This document shows positions 32,882-33,066 of a stretch of DNA of 33,066 nt, piece by piece (position 1 is the stretch's first letter; each line of letters begins with the position of its first letter). The notes under the pieces were generated by a model. The model was given only the letters and a program-made list of their open reading frames with translations. It was not told where the DNA came from and ran no database searches. The DNA lies in assembly GCA_938010615.1 (NCBI GenBank), contig CALLUY010000059.1, positions 1 through 33,066 on the forward strand, given 5' to 3'. Both the position numbers and the translations under genes were made by a program. The stretch comes from an uncultured Pirellulaceae bacterium. GTDB lineage: Bacteria > Planctomycetota > Planctomycetia > Pirellulales > Pirellulaceae.

Positions 32882-33066
32882 TTTGAAGTTGAACTAATCG
32901 AGCCCATCCCGAAGGGATTCAAGCCATTAGCCGGTGATAAGCGCAGCGCCATCACCGGATTCGGTCGAAAGCAAACATGATCCCGAAGGGATCACAGCGG
33001 GCGTTTGCTGCGATCCCTTCAGGATCGAATCGTGTATTCCTTGGGGGTCCGGAGGTGGTCGCTACG
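32882..33066. repeat. Nested dyad-symmetric multi-hairpin repeat (family A), cut by the window end
   Basis: It matches 6118-6303 with scattered differences. The first hairpin reads ATCCC-GAA-GGGAT (32906-32918) instead of a GGA loop, keeping the stem. The CCGGTGAT/ATCACCGG and GATCCCGAAGGGATC hairpins are conserved. The right part of the element lies outside the window. With the 77-nt palindrome it fills the gene-free stretch 32729-33066. Confidence 0.85.

Overview
The window looks like a chromosomal piece of a planctomycete, probably of the Pirellulaceae type. This is inferred from three things. Dispersed palindromes carry arms starting AATACAAGCCCG, which read 'TSPTRKRG' when translated. 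Several families are of a kind common in that phylum: DUF817, an M50/HlyD hybrid, an ExbB/ExbD operon ending in a cyclase-fold protein, and a YhaN/SbcC-like ATPase. Base composition is moderate. No tRNA, rRNA, CRISPR array, phage gene or transposase gene was seen.

Layout, left to right. (1) 123-4267: phosphate sensing and uptake. A PhoR-type histidine kinase (minus) is divergent from a DUF47/PhoU-like protein and a PiT phosphate transporter (plus). (2) 4411-6083: a small membrane protein (minus) is divergent from an ECF sigma factor whose stop overlaps the start of its zinc-type anti-sigma factor. (3) 6118-6501: a cluster of three palindromic repeats, then a DUF817 membrane protein (6537-7388). 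(4) 7440-14765: an export-like locus on the minus strand. It holds a TolC-type lipoprotein, a small HlyD adaptor, a membrane HlyD adaptor with two GAF-like domains, and an M50-peptidase/HlyD hybrid. It is interrupted by an RluA-type pseudouridine synthase on plus. (5) 14949-19802: an SbcD-like/YhaN-like DNA-repair pair whose phosphoesterase partner has lost several metal ligands. (6) 20131-21797: a FtsJ/RlmM-like methyltransferase and apt, tail to tail with overlapping stops. (7) 22189-28646: a four-gene minus-strand operon: a large secreted TPR protein, ExbB, ExbD and a TonB-like transducer with a terpenoid-cyclase-fold C-terminus. (8) 29157-32728: an Nramp-family transporter with altered metal-site motifs, then a secreted S9 prolyl peptidase containing a VHL-beta-like domain. 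(9) 32758-33066: repeats again.

Three points stand out. First, the S9 peptidase carries a VHL-like domain in which the hydroxyproline-pocket positions of human VHL (W88, Y98, S111, H115, W117) align without gaps to W101, Y111, T124, H128 and W130. This suggests recognition of hydroxyproline-containing substrates by a prolyl peptidase. Second, the ExbB/ExbD operon has a TonB-like protein with the TonB S-x3-H transmembrane motif, but a cyclase-fold toroid in place of a TonB C-terminal domain. Third, two roughly 200-nt repeats with unrelated sequence (6143-6340 and 21963-22164) share one nested, dyad-symmetric hairpin architecture.
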